Below, piece by piece: positions 1 through 9,690 of a DNA stretch of 64,000 bases. The notes below the pieces were generated by a model. That model worked only from the letters and a program-made list of their open reading frames with translations, was not told where the DNA came from and searched no databases. The stretch covers positions 3,596,001-3,660,000 of the forward strand of contig KN832870.1 in assembly GCA_000827325.1 (NCBI GenBank), given 5' to 3'. A program made the translations under genes and the position numbers. Position 1 is the first letter of the stretch; each line of letters starts with the position of its first letter. Source of the DNA: Oidiodendron maius Zn. Lineage: Eukaryota; Ascomycota; Leotiomycetes; Myxotrichaceae.

Positions 1-496
1 CTTCCTAACACGACTCCTCAAGTGAAAAGTCGTGTGCCGCTCAGTGCAATTCCGCACCACAGTGTACGGCAGGAGTAGGAGTAGGATGAAAAGGACGAAG
101 AGCCTGCATCCTATTACTTGGAGACAACAATGAACATACTGGCGCGATATCTTGATACATATACTTGAGTCAACGTCCTTTTCGATCCTGTCAATCCTCG
201 CTATCCTCTCGATCATCCTCAACCCTTTCTCTCTTCCTCACATTCATCCCCGTCCTCCTACTATCGATCCTCCATCATCGACCGAGTTTCGACTCTTGAC
301 TCTCTCAGCCGTTGAGTGAACCCCCATTTCCTCTCAACCCTTCACACTCTCATTCCTTGTCTCTCCACCTGTTACTTTCCTCCCCTCCGATCTCTCTTTC
401 TCTCTGCTGGCTGTGTCTCTCTATTTTCCATCTCTCCTGTATCTCTCTCATCTCCTCTCTCTCTCTCGTCATTTCTTTCCTATTTCAGATGCAATC
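1..496. promoter_or_regulatory. Upstream region and C/T-rich leader of the MBOAT gene
   Basis: No gene is seen. From about 180 to 480 the + strand is strongly pyrimidine-rich (runs of ctctct and tcctc), which is typical of filamentous fungal core promoters and 5' leaders. It ends in ttcctatttcag a few bases before the chosen ATG at 497, so a leader intron ending there is possible. The first 180 bases may hold the end of a neighbouring gene, but I recognise nothing. Confidence 0.45.
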
Positions 497-1687
497 ATGG
501 AGCTCATCAACTATGCGTTAATGTGCGCCTATTTCTCTGGGTCGATGCTTTTGGGTGTCATAGCCCTTAACTCAGCACAGATATACCGACCAGCTCTCCT
601 GGTAGGACTCATTGGCTGTGCTCTTTTGTCTTTCCGACAGATTTCTGATGCGTCGTTCGGTGTATGGGGTTGCGAGATCTTTGCCATGTTTGTCATCATC
701 TACATCTCTCACATAAGTTGTGCGCTATGTGTAGAGAAGTACGTCCTCCCAAAGAAGCCCGGTGTCACTTTTGACTGGGTTGGGGGATATAAGATGTTGT
801 TCAACGCTCGCTGGCTTGGTACCAGTCGGCAAGCGCCCGATATCAAAGCTTCTGCTAAGATGGCGTCTGATACAGAGAATGAGCAGCGCCGAGAAGAATA
901 TGCAAGGGATCCATCGAAGAAGTTCAGAGCTATGTTTCGTTCCCCTCGAGCAATTTTCCTTCGCAACCGTGTTGTTTCTTTCGTTGGTACGCTGATCATC
1001 GAGAAAATATACAGCTACTCCTACTTGGTCCTCGCCCCGAAATATGGCATGCAAATGGATATGATGGACTTCCTTCCTACGAAAGAGACATATTTCCGAC
1101 GACTTGGGGAAGTCACCCTCCGTGAGACAGTTATGCGTGCCTGGATTGTCACCTTCTTCCTGTTCTACTCGATCTGCCTTTACAATACAATTCACGACGC
1201 TCTTGCGTTCATTTTTGTCGGAACTGGATTCGATAACCCGGAGGATTGGCCACCCCTTTTCGGCGACATCCGTGAGGCAACGTCAATCCGCAACTTCTGG
1301 GGAAAGTTCTGGCACAGGCTAGTGTATCGAAGTTACACATCCTACGGTATATTGATTAGCAAGCACATTTTCAGGCTCCCAAAGTCTAGCTTTATCGGTA
1401 AGCTCTTTATCAACTTCTTTGTTTTTACAATGTCTGGGGCTGTACACGCACTCGCGATATGGCAACTAGGATATAGCTGTGGAGCCTGGGTGGAGCTTCG
1501 CTTCTATATCTTCAATTTCTTTGGAGTCATCTTGGAAATGGCGGCCATGGCTGCCTACAATAAGGTAACTGGAGGGTACAAATTGAACAACACTTTAAGT
1601 AAGACAATTGGTTATACGTGGGTATTCATGTTCCTTTTTACAGTACTACCAAAGAGCCAGTATCCGAAGGTGTTTTGCTCGCCTTGA
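497..1687 (+). CDS. Wax-synthase-like membrane-bound O-acyltransferase (MBOAT)
   Basis: Intronless reading frame of 396 residues. It has many hydrophobic segments: an N-terminal pair (residues about 5-70), a segment near residue 80, one near 230 and a C-terminal block at about 300-390. The motif SGAVHALAIWQ near residue 325 carries the single His expected as the catalytic residue in the wax synthase / MBOAT_2 family, and an upstream stretch with RNFWGKFWHR matches the family's conserved Asn/Phe-rich motif. Members esterify alcohols or natural-product hydroxyls with acyl-CoA at the ER membrane; several fungal ones acetylate terpenoids. The ATG at 497 is preferred because the frame upstream of it encodes only low-complexity translation of the C/T-rich leader. 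No other biosynthetic genes flank it, so the substrate is unknown. It converges on the rsr1-like gene. Confidence 0.85.
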   Translation: MELINYALMCAYFSGSMLLGVIALNSAQIYRPALLVGLIGCALLSFRQISDASFGVWGCEIFAMFVIIYISHISCALCVEKYVLPKKPGVTFDWVGGYKMLFNARWLGTSRQAPDIKASAKMASDTENEQRREEYARDPSKKFRAMFRSPRAIFLRNRVVSFVGTLIIEKIYSYSYLVLAPKYGMQMDMMDFLPTKETYFRRLGEVTLRETVMRAWIVTFFLFYSICLYNTIHDALAFIFVGTGFDNPEDWPPLFGDIREATSIRNFWGKFWHRLVYRSYTSYGILISKHIFRLPKSSFIGKLFINFFVFTMSGAVHALAIWQLGYSCGAWVELRFYIFNFFGVILEMAAMAAYNKVTGGYKLNNTLSKTIGYTWVFMFLFTVLPKSQYPKVFCSP

Positions 1688-2264
1688 GGTGGCGACAGAT
1701 CTTGATGTTTAGAACAAATCAACGGAACCGCCCCTGGGCTGGACCGAGAAGACTCGTGAGCAACCTCAACCGTTCTAAATCTCGAGTTAAATTTCTCACG
1801 CTAGGACTAGTACAGCGATGTACCGATGAATGAAGGATGCAGACGATGACGGTATCACACGTCAACTAGCTACCCAGGTACGAGAGTCTCTTTTCACAAA
1901 TGATAGAAAGAACAAACCCCAATTTAGCAAAGGGGTGCACTCAACTACCGGACACTCTATAGTCGAGGCGGAGGAGTAATGCAAAGTTGCTAGGGCGTCA
2001 ACGGTCGCAGAAGGCCGCGGCCAGCATCTGGACGATCTGTGGGAAACAGTTTATTGGATTCGACTGTGGTCTCTATATATCTCAAAAAGTTCAAAAGTTT
2101 TCTGTTTTCTTAGGCTTGGAGTATGTCTGGGGGAAATTTTTGAATAGTACCCTATTTGCTGTTGCAGATCAAAACATTGCACAGCTTTTCAATTTTGAAT
2201 TGGCTACAATTTATGCTCAAGTGATATCTTCCATCGTGCTTCCGAACCAAGCAAAGTCATTGTC
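1688..2264. other. Convergent 3' region, no gene seen
   Basis: It lies between the stop of the MBOAT gene and the stop of the small GTPase gene on the other strand. It probably holds both 3' UTRs. The longest open frame here has no recognisable content. Confidence 0.5.
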
Positions 2265-3331
2265 TCATAATATCGTACACCTCGATTCCCGCCTCGCTAG
2301 TCGTCTCCGGCCCCGTCGCCGCCTAGAATGGTAATGGTCCGGCCCAGGGTCAGGCTCGTAATCTATCTCGTCATCATTCCCCCAGCCTTCTATCTTGCGC
2401 TTGCGGATAATCTGCCTGCATAGATCTATGAAGACTTCATCAACATTTGCTGTATTTATTAGCATTTGAAGCTGAGTATCCTGACGTCGAAGGAGGGGCG
2501 GCGGTTTACCTCGACGCCTAGCGGAAGTCTCGTAGTATGGGGTATTTCCCCAACTGTGTGAGATGCTGAAGGCTTCTGATCTGGATACTACACGCTCTCT
2601 CTCGAGATCTGATTTGTTGCCTACAATGACCAGAGGAATTGTCTCGTCTTCCTTAATGCGGATGATCTGTTCACGGAGCCGAGATAGCTCGTAGAGACTG
2701 CTTAAAGAAGTGATGGAGAAAACGAGCAGGAAGCCGTGTCCACTTTTGATATACAGCTCTCTGCATTCTTTTAGCATTTTACTCGTTATCTGTAGTATTT
2801 CCCAAGTAGAGGTCATACCTCATATTTGCTGATACGCCCATTAGCCAGCTATCACGGGAGAAGGGAGAAGCACTTACTGAACTGCTCCGCACCAGCGGTG
2901 TCGAGACTGGAGTAAGGGTAAGCCAAACGATCCGCATATGAGATAACTACAGAGTATCTACGTACATCTCTAAGATGCATTGCCGGCCCTATGCCACGAT
3001 CAGTTACCACCCCGCAACGAACACCAGACTTTGCGCCGAAATTGACTTACATCTACCTGGACCTGTTTCCGGTACGAGTCCTCGATGGTCGGATCATAAC
3101 TCTCAATCCACACGTTCTGCACGAATTGCGCTGGGCCCGTCAGTATCCTACTCTCGGGTTCTCATGGTTTGCCAGTCAGGGGTACTTAGGCCTTACCGGT
3201 CAGGCAACTCTTCCCTACGCCGCCTGGCACGAGTGTGAGCTGGAAGCTATTAGATTGTGGTAGAGGCACATACCTGCGCCGAGGACGACGATGCGGTAGT
3301 CTCTCCTACGCCGCGGGGGATCGTCAGTCAT
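2265..3331 (-). CDS. rsr1: Ras-family small GTPase, Rsr1/Bud1 (Krev-1) type
   Basis: Eight exons join to 220 residues (663 coding bases): 3331-3274, 3223-3197, 3130-3051, 2988-2966, 2906-2878, 2828-2819, 2760-2510 and 2449-2265. Visible motifs in order are the P-loop [11 protein letters not shown], the effector loop [21 protein letters not shown] and ETSARRRANVDEVF. A very basic tail follows, ending in the CAAX box CTIL, which predicts geranylgeranylation and plasma-membrane attachment. The [17 protein letters not shown] stretch is diagnostic of Rsr1. Family role: Rsr1 recruits Cdc42 regulators to mark sites of bud, hyphal tip or branch polarity. The residue matching Ras Gln61 is Ala, in keeping with the Rap/Rsr1 branch lacking Gln there. 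Exon 6 is only 10 bases but is needed to read [12 protein letters not shown]. The start at 3331 gives [20 protein letters not shown], the normal position for a Ras N-terminus. Confidence 0.93.
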
Positions 3332-5925
3332 CTCGGCCCCCAAGTTTTGCGCGGGATCCGCGTGGCTGCATACCTCTGCGTCGAGCTGGCCGACATGGTG
3401 GTGAAAAATGATATCCGCCGGGGCTCGCTTATCTTGGTGTGTGGGCTTTCACCCTTATGAAATGAAATGAGAGAGACGTTGTCGCGGGTAAGCGAAACCC
3501 AGCGGCCAAGGTTCCATTCGCTTCGCCAGAGGGATAGGCGGGCAGTGTTGCACATTGTTGTGCAACCTCGTTGTCGGAAGTGAGACTAGGCTGAGATGGA
3601 CGGTCTGGTCTTGTGTAGCATTGGGCATCTCCAGGACGGCTGCCCGTCAGCGGTCATCTTGTCAGGAGGAGAGCTGGTCCGGGGATGGTCCCCATCTCAC
3701 CTGAGGGGTGGATAGACCCCTCGTCCTGCCAATATATATTCATATACATGCGGCCCCCTCCGCCGTGATCGCTTGGGGCCATGAACCGCCAGCAGGAAAT
3801 GCGAGCAAGGACTTTCGCTATGCTGCGCAGATCATATCCTGGATCGAACCGCACGCAGAATATCTTGAAAACCCACTAGGGATCTTAGACATGCAGCGCT
3901 CGACGATTACTAGCCGTCAAACGCAGGGACCGGAGCCAGCGGCTGCATTCTGCGCGCCGTTTATGGTCATCTTTTCGTCTTCTCACGCCAAGCAACAACG
4001 ACAGGATGCCTCCTTTTGGTTCGAAATTGGTGCAATCAGAACCCACCGAATCAAATCAAGGTTGGCTGGCCAGTCAGAGCAATGCGAAAATGCAATAGCT
4101 CAAGGTCCGAGTGGAGAGAATGCACGTCTCATGTAAGATCACACGGACTCAAGTGTAGGTGTAGTAAACTGCTGCAGCTCCTACCTGATACCTCGCCCCT
4201 CTACAATCTCCCAGAGGAGAGCCATACGACCAAGTTGGAGCTTCCCTCACCAATAGCGACAAATGTCGAGTGCTTTCAGAAGCCTATATCACTGGCTCAG
4301 CATGCTCCAAGAAAACTTCATGACGATTGGGGTGCTGGCTTACAGCTCTCTTCCTCAAAGTCCTGCGCAATTTCGTGTCGAATATCTGCAAATACATGTG
4401 GCTTCAGGAACCTTGTGATAGTGACCTTGGCTTGAGTTGGTGGCAGCTGGGCCACAGTCGAAATGGCCCCAGCACGCAAGCTAAACTCAGACATGGAGGA
4501 AGGACAAGGGTAGGAGACTACAATACTTGTTTGTCGCTCTCATTCTGTGGTATCCCACTTTCTCAGAAGCACCAGCTGAGGCACTCCAGGAGCACAACTT
4601 ATCGTATGCAGGCTGCCAATAGAAAGCTACGTGAGAGATGGTAGGCGATAATATGGACGGTAAGTGGGGCAGTCGAGCTGCCTGGATGAGGATGAAGAAT
4701 GCTTCTATCGCTGTACTAGTGGTAAAACTATATTTTGAGTATAGACTAGTTAAGGGCGACACTCCTATCTCTGAGATATTGGCGCAACATGAAGTAGAGA
4801 GAAGTGTGAAATATGCGGTGGGCGGGGGATGGGAGGGGCAGCATATAAGGCTGGGACACGGCTGGAAGGGTGCAAGGAAATGGGGGAGGGAATAACCTAT
4901 GAGCATACCGAGCTGGTATCTCGGTGGTACAGGTGACATGTACCTATAGGTTGGTATTACTTTTATGTCCGTAATCAGACGTATCTGACATGCGTTCAGC
5001 TGCTGGGTACATGGCCTGCTGTACTTTCTGATCCCCACCCTCTAGCCACATTGTGGTGAGATCTGTGGCGGTGCGAATAACCCGTTTTGCGGAGGGAAAG
5101 AGGCGACGGTCTACTACACATGAACTCAAAGGCTGCAGCTGCAGTGTATTGGATACAGATGTGGCTACTGTGTGTGCCACTTTTTCTACTTGATATGGTA
5201 TACCTATTTCAGATTGTAAGGCTGTATCATGTTGTGCATGTTCTCCTCGTCTCTTGGTAGGTCGATGACTTCCACGATATTCGCCCGTACGAACCCCCAT
5301 TTCCGTCAGAAAGGAATTAGTAACCAATATATATTGGGCACATTGCATCATTCGCGAGTTTCAGCAGCTATTTCCAGAAGTGTTTTGACATCATGGAAAG
5401 GATGAACCCGAGGGCCGGAGACCAGCTGGGATTGATAAGATTAATAATGCATCGTGAATCGTTGGTTGGTATCTGTGCTGAGGGTTCATCTGAACTTCTG
5501 TTTCATCGTTGACTATGTCTGAAGTGACACCTGTAAGATTGGGGATTGCCACCATTCGGTGTATTCATTGAAGCACGGATGGGATATTGTGCAATTGCCT
5601 GAGTTGGCCCGCTCGTCAATGGTCAAAATAAATACAGCACCACATCTTGCTACTCTTACCAAGCCAAAATATATGTCATATCATCTACTCTGCTTAAGGC
5701 TCCACGCATGAAGAACACCGGAACCAGTGTCTCCTGTCCATTCGTAATAGAAAATTTGCCTCTCGCACTACCAGGGACGTCGCATCATTCGGTGAGCCAG
5801 GTAGTGCGAAGATGGCGCATAAGGATCGAAAGCCTAGATCTTAGCTGCCGGGGAAGGATTTTTTTGTTGGATAGCATAGCAGGCTGGAACATTAGGGGTC
5901 CACAGATATTGTGTGACCATGCTGT

Positions 5926-6312
5926 CTAAGGTGGGTCTGGCAAGACCCTATGTCTTGGATTGACAGCGGCGGTCAGTCTCGCGCATGGTCTCAGAGCGCG
6001 GAGAAACAAGCACTGCAGGGCATTGGGGTTACCATACTTTTGTTCTGGAAAGCCAGAACTGCAAGTAAGTATCAGTGGGGATTTTACTACAAATTCGCAC
6101 CTGAATAAGTTTATCAAGCCGTTCATTAAGTAGGATATTATCAGATGTTGGTCGGAGTCTATCTGCCTCGTTATCCTGGTTGTTCCTCGCACTAACTAAT
6201 TGTCTGACTTTGGGGTCATAATAATAGGCTGTCTCTTGCCCAGTAGATAGCCAATTCGCAGTTCCATTTCTTAATTCGAGCCAGCTCACTTCGATCTTGA
6301 TGTGTAATCACG
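5926..6312 (-). pseudogene. Gene-like scrap, unassigned
   Basis: Reading leftwards from about 6312, an open stretch of roughly 60 codons looks coding in composition: IEVSWLELRNGTANWL, then a segment with YYYDPKVRQLVSARNN, then LRPTSDNILLNERLDKLIQ. An intron-like segment GTGCGAATTT...CTTACTTGCAG follows. After it the frame soon reaches stops in each phase, and there is a stop just before the stretch with no good ATG. I do not recognise the family. It could be the remains of a lost gene, a diverged terminal exon or chance. Confidence 0.25.
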
Positions 6313-7084
6313 CTTAAGTTAACTTACCTTACCTTTATATCAGACTGCTAACGTGGTAGTTTATTAGGCAATCCATGTCTAGAGTACTGACAGGCCTGTT
6401 GTCGTCGTATTTTTTGTTCGATCCTTTCTTAGTATTAGCACAAGCTAGACTCATAAGCTACTTTGTAGAGGTACCAAGACCATGTCGCAGTACCGTACTA
6501 CAAAGTCGCAGGAACAGGCGAATGGTGTGCACTGCCGCAGTGTTTCTTGAAACGTGGTGGAAATTGAAGAGCCAGGGCATGTCTGGACCACAAAGGGTGC
6601 CAGAAGGTGCCAACATACACGAGGGTGCGACCCGTCAGATGGTGACGGGACGGCCTTGTTGCGCCCATCTGTTCGAAACACCTAGGTAGGGGTCGCGAGG
6701 CGGAGGACTGGTGGGACCTCGGGTCCTCTGGAAATGATGACAAGAAGGGACATTGTGGAAGGAGAGAGGACAACACAACGCGACCACTATGCCAATGGGC
6801 TAGATCGTGAGTTCAGGCGATTCTTCTCCCCATACGAGCCCACGTACGTGCTACCATCCTCTCCTGTACCCAACAAGCCCAAGTCGAATCAAATCAGAAT
6901 ACGAAGCTGATCATCACCAGGAGCCGGCGGTACCACCCCAAGGCGGCGTTAATCTTCAGGGCGGGGGCAAATCACCGACAGCCATTCGCGTGGCCGATGA
7001 ACTGCTACCCCTGAACCCGATTTGGGCCTGGGCGCTCCTCCGGCGGGCTAGTCCTAATGTGGCCATCTCATCTCAGTCCCCATC

Positions 7085-7500
7085 GCATCCCGTTGTTAAC
7101 CTCCTTCTCGCCCTCGCTGTTGGGTCTCTTTTCTCTCTCCCTCTCCCTCTCCTTCGACCTTCAACCTCTTCTCCGCTGGTTCTGTCCTCGTCGTTCGCGG
7201 CAATTCCACTCCTTCACGCTCGCCTTCTCTCGCGCTCTGCTGAGCTTTGGTCTCGAGCGGTTCCCTCCCCTTTGCGGTCGCCTTCACTCCTTGTAGCGCC
7301 CGTGAACCGTCAGAGAGGCCATCGCCAACCCGGCCACCACACTCCTTAAGCCAATCAGCCCATCAGTTGCATTCTTCGACAGAATCACCTCCGACATACA
7401 GCAGTGCTGCCCAGTCCTCAACGCCCTTAAGTCTCCTTTACTATCTTAGCTGTCGAGCTCGCCTCTCCGAGAAACGTAAACAACCACCAGCTGAGCCGGA
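7085..7500 (+). promoter_or_regulatory. C/T-rich promoter and leader of the CAP-protein gene
   Basis: It contains dense pyrimidine runs (ctcttttctctctccctctccctctcc near 7125-7155 and ctcgccttctctcgcgctc near 7215-7240). The start codon context caaagATG lies at 7508. This looks like the leader/core promoter type seen upstream of strongly expressed fungal genes. The open frames crossing it translate to Ser/Pro/Leu-rich low-complexity sequence and are not taken as coding. Confidence 0.45.
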
Positions 7501-7507
7501 TTCAAAG

Positions 7508-8556
7508 ATGCGCTCCTCCTCGATCCTTTGTGTGTTGGGTGCTGCCCTGGTTGCAGCGTCTCCCGTCCACAACAAGCTCCACAAAAAGGCCATTGCTTGG
7601 GAGGTGGTAACCGACATTGTTACTGTCACCGTGACCGCCGGTGCTACTTCTTCCAAGGGTCCCATTTTCATCGAACACACTGTCCTTGTCGAGCCCATTG
7701 AAGCCCCCGAGACGACTTCGAAATCGACGACGACGAAGGTACACACTACCTCGACCCCACCACCCCCTCCACCGCCGAAGACAACGTCTACACCACCACC
7801 TCCCCCGAAGACGACGTCTACCCCTCCCCCACCACCGCCAGCCCCAAAGACGACTTCGTCCCCGGCTCCTGTGATCATTGTGCCTACCCCTTCTCCCCAG
7901 CCGGCTCCTGCTGCTGCCCCAGCAGGCTACTCTGGGGCTGTGGAGTACTATCACAACCTGCACCGTACTAACCACTCAGCCCCTGCCATTGTCTGGAACC
8001 AGACGCTCGCCGACTGGGCTGCTAACACTGCCTCAACCTGTGTGTTTGCGCACGATATGTAGGCCTGCCTTCTATGTCTCACATACTTGCCTCATGCCAG
8101 AGCTGACCTTTATCTAGGGACCAAGGCACTCGTAACTATGGGCAAAACATCGATGCAGTCGGCATGTCTGACGCAGTTTCGAACTGGAATCCCGCCAACG
8201 TCGTCGCCTACTCGGTTACCGACGGCTGGTACTACTCGGAATACGAGAATTTCGCCGATTACTACAATGTACCTAGCCCCCCTATGGGTGGAAATGAATA
8301 TCTGCACTTCACCCAGGTTGTATGGAAGGGCACTCAGTCTGCTGGATGTGCCTCCCAGTACTGTGGCCTCAATACAGTCCTTGGCGGCTCATACGGATGG
8401 TTCACCGTTTGCAATTATTTCCCCGCAGGTAAGTCGTTTACGACCACTAAGATAATTCTCCACTAACAGATTCCAGGAAACATGGAAGGTTCCTTCAATG
8501 TTGATGTCGGGCCGCCTGTTAATGATGCCAGCGTCAAGGTTGCTTTCCCATCGTAA
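7508..8556 (+). CDS. Secreted CAP-superfamily (SCP/PR-1/Pry-like) protein
   Basis: Three exons (7508-8058, 8118-8428, 8477-8556) give 313 residues. The N-terminus RSSSILCVLGAALVAASP is a clear signal peptide. Residues about 75-135 are a Thr/Ser/Pro linker with repeated runs of five to seven prolines alternating with KTTS. The CAP domain follows: YHNLHRTNHSAPAIVWN (the first conserved His region), then WNPAN, then EYLHFTQVVWKGTQSAGCA, and near the end YGWFTVCNYFPAGN. The HFTQVVWK...GC and VCNY.P.GN signatures are diagnostic. Fungal Pry proteins bind and export sterols and fatty acids outside the cell; plant-associated fungi also use them as virulence-related secreted proteins. The linker is a likely site of O-glycosylation. 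The specific ligand is not visible. Confidence 0.92.
7745..7860 (+). repeat. Proline/threonine tandem repeat inside the CAP gene
   Basis: Three imperfect units encode a TSTPPPPP(PP)KT pattern, built from accacc/cctccc runs alternating with aagacgacgtctac. It forms the flexible linker before the CAP domain. The unit number could vary between strains. Confidence 0.75.
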
Positions 8557-9690
8557 ACTAGCCGTACCGGTCAGAGTGCTCTGCGTTGGGTTTAGGACGT
8601 TACGCTGGTAGTGCATCCAATTCTCCGTGTGAAACGATATTGCATTCCTCGACGGGTCACACCGCCTTATTATGAGCATACCATTTCCAGATACCACTGC
8701 ACATGTTCCGGCTTCCTTACTCCTCTGGAGGGTGATACAAGCATCTGAGCTCGGATCATGGCATTCTCCGGCATCTAGCTTGTTGTCTTTAGACATCTTG
8801 CTATTGTCATCTCATTTTATTCGTGTATATAAGTTTGCAAAAGACTCGTTTCCGTGCATTGCTGCCAGACCTGCCATTAACTCTCTTTTGTTTGCTGGGC
8901 CAATCTGGATCATGTTCTGAAGACATGAGAGCTTGGATACCTGTGGAGATCATGGCGTGTTCTTATAGCAGATGCTGGCGACATACCTGGGGCAAACTAG
9001 TGGTCGGGAGATAGTGATGAATGAAGATTGATGTTTCCTTGATATAGAACATCCACGTACTATCTGCCTGGCAAAGTATGAAAGGTGGGTAAGGTATTGA
9101 GTAGGTACAAAACGATAAGACAAGTAGGTCGATTGCATAGCTCTTCTTCGAATCACGTGCTTAAGCAGTAGCGGGCTGAGGTAATACGCCCAGAATTGCT
9201 TATCTAGAGATCCTCCATATTTGACATGCTCTAGCTTTCTCGATTTTTCAAAAGATGTCTCAAATCTCAGATATAAGACGGCAAGGCCAGCGCCGGCGCC
9301 AAGGTCAAGAGTGTGATGTGATGTACGGGGAAGGCACAGCAGCCCCCGTAGGTGGTATGCCAAGCTTTGCGGCTATTCTACGCGATGGGATCTGCGATAA
9401 CGACTTAAATACCGTACGTCAGACCACAACTTGGCAGAACAGAACACCGTACATGTGTGCCTCACTCCACGCAGTTGGCGCATGGTCTGGTCAAGCTAAA
9501 AGTTCTTTGGATCTGGAACGTTATTTTCATTCGCTCTTGCACCGCTCTAATAGCCCGGAAATATTATTTCTACTACAGCTACCCCTCCCTGCCTCACATT
9601 CCCACAACCACTATTTCACATCTACATCTTCTCTGCTGGGGACCAAGAGTTAACCTTGGTCGGGTGCAGAGACACGCATACAACGATCGC
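8557..9690. other. Intergenic region, no gene seen
   Basis: It holds the 3' flank of the CAP gene and the upstream region of the DUF255 gene. Short open frames on both strands lack recognisable motifs or matching splice signals. Frames in line with the DUF255 protein extend upstream of 9691 to about 9457, but their translation is unlike a conserved N-terminus. Confidence 0.45.

Larger units (their letters stand above)
3332..7507. other. Gene-poor 4.2-kb intergenic stretch
   Basis: It lies between the divergent rsr1 and CAP-protein genes. I find no complete gene, tRNA or intact transposon. The left part (3332-4600) is of ordinary composition. The middle (about 4650-6450) is more AT-rich, with many short frames in all phases. 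A gene-like scrap on the - strand at 5926-6312 is listed separately. The right part (6800-7500) is the C/T-rich promoter of the CAP gene. Confidence 0.5.

Noticed and set aside
413-496. N-terminal extension of the MBOAT protein upstream of 497
   Set aside because: It is the translation of the C/T-rich leader (Ser/Leu/Phe-rich low complexity); the ATG at 497 opens the conserved protein.
4081-4180. tRNA-like A-box (aatagctcaaggtccgagtgg)
   Set aside because: No B-box, acceptor pairing or anticodon arm can be drawn; no tRNA was found elsewhere in the window either.
7085-7507. Long open frames across the C/T-rich region before the CAP gene
   Set aside because: The sequence is low-complexity pyrimidine DNA; the signal peptide begins at 7508.
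3332-7507. Complete transposon or virus-like element in the large gap
   Set aside because: I could find neither terminal repeats nor any transposase, integrase or reverse transcriptase motif on either strand.
7441-7975. Long - strand frames opposite the CAP linker
   Set aside because: They are the antisense of the Pro/Thr repeat (Gly/Val-rich or Arg/Trp-rich) and carry no motif.
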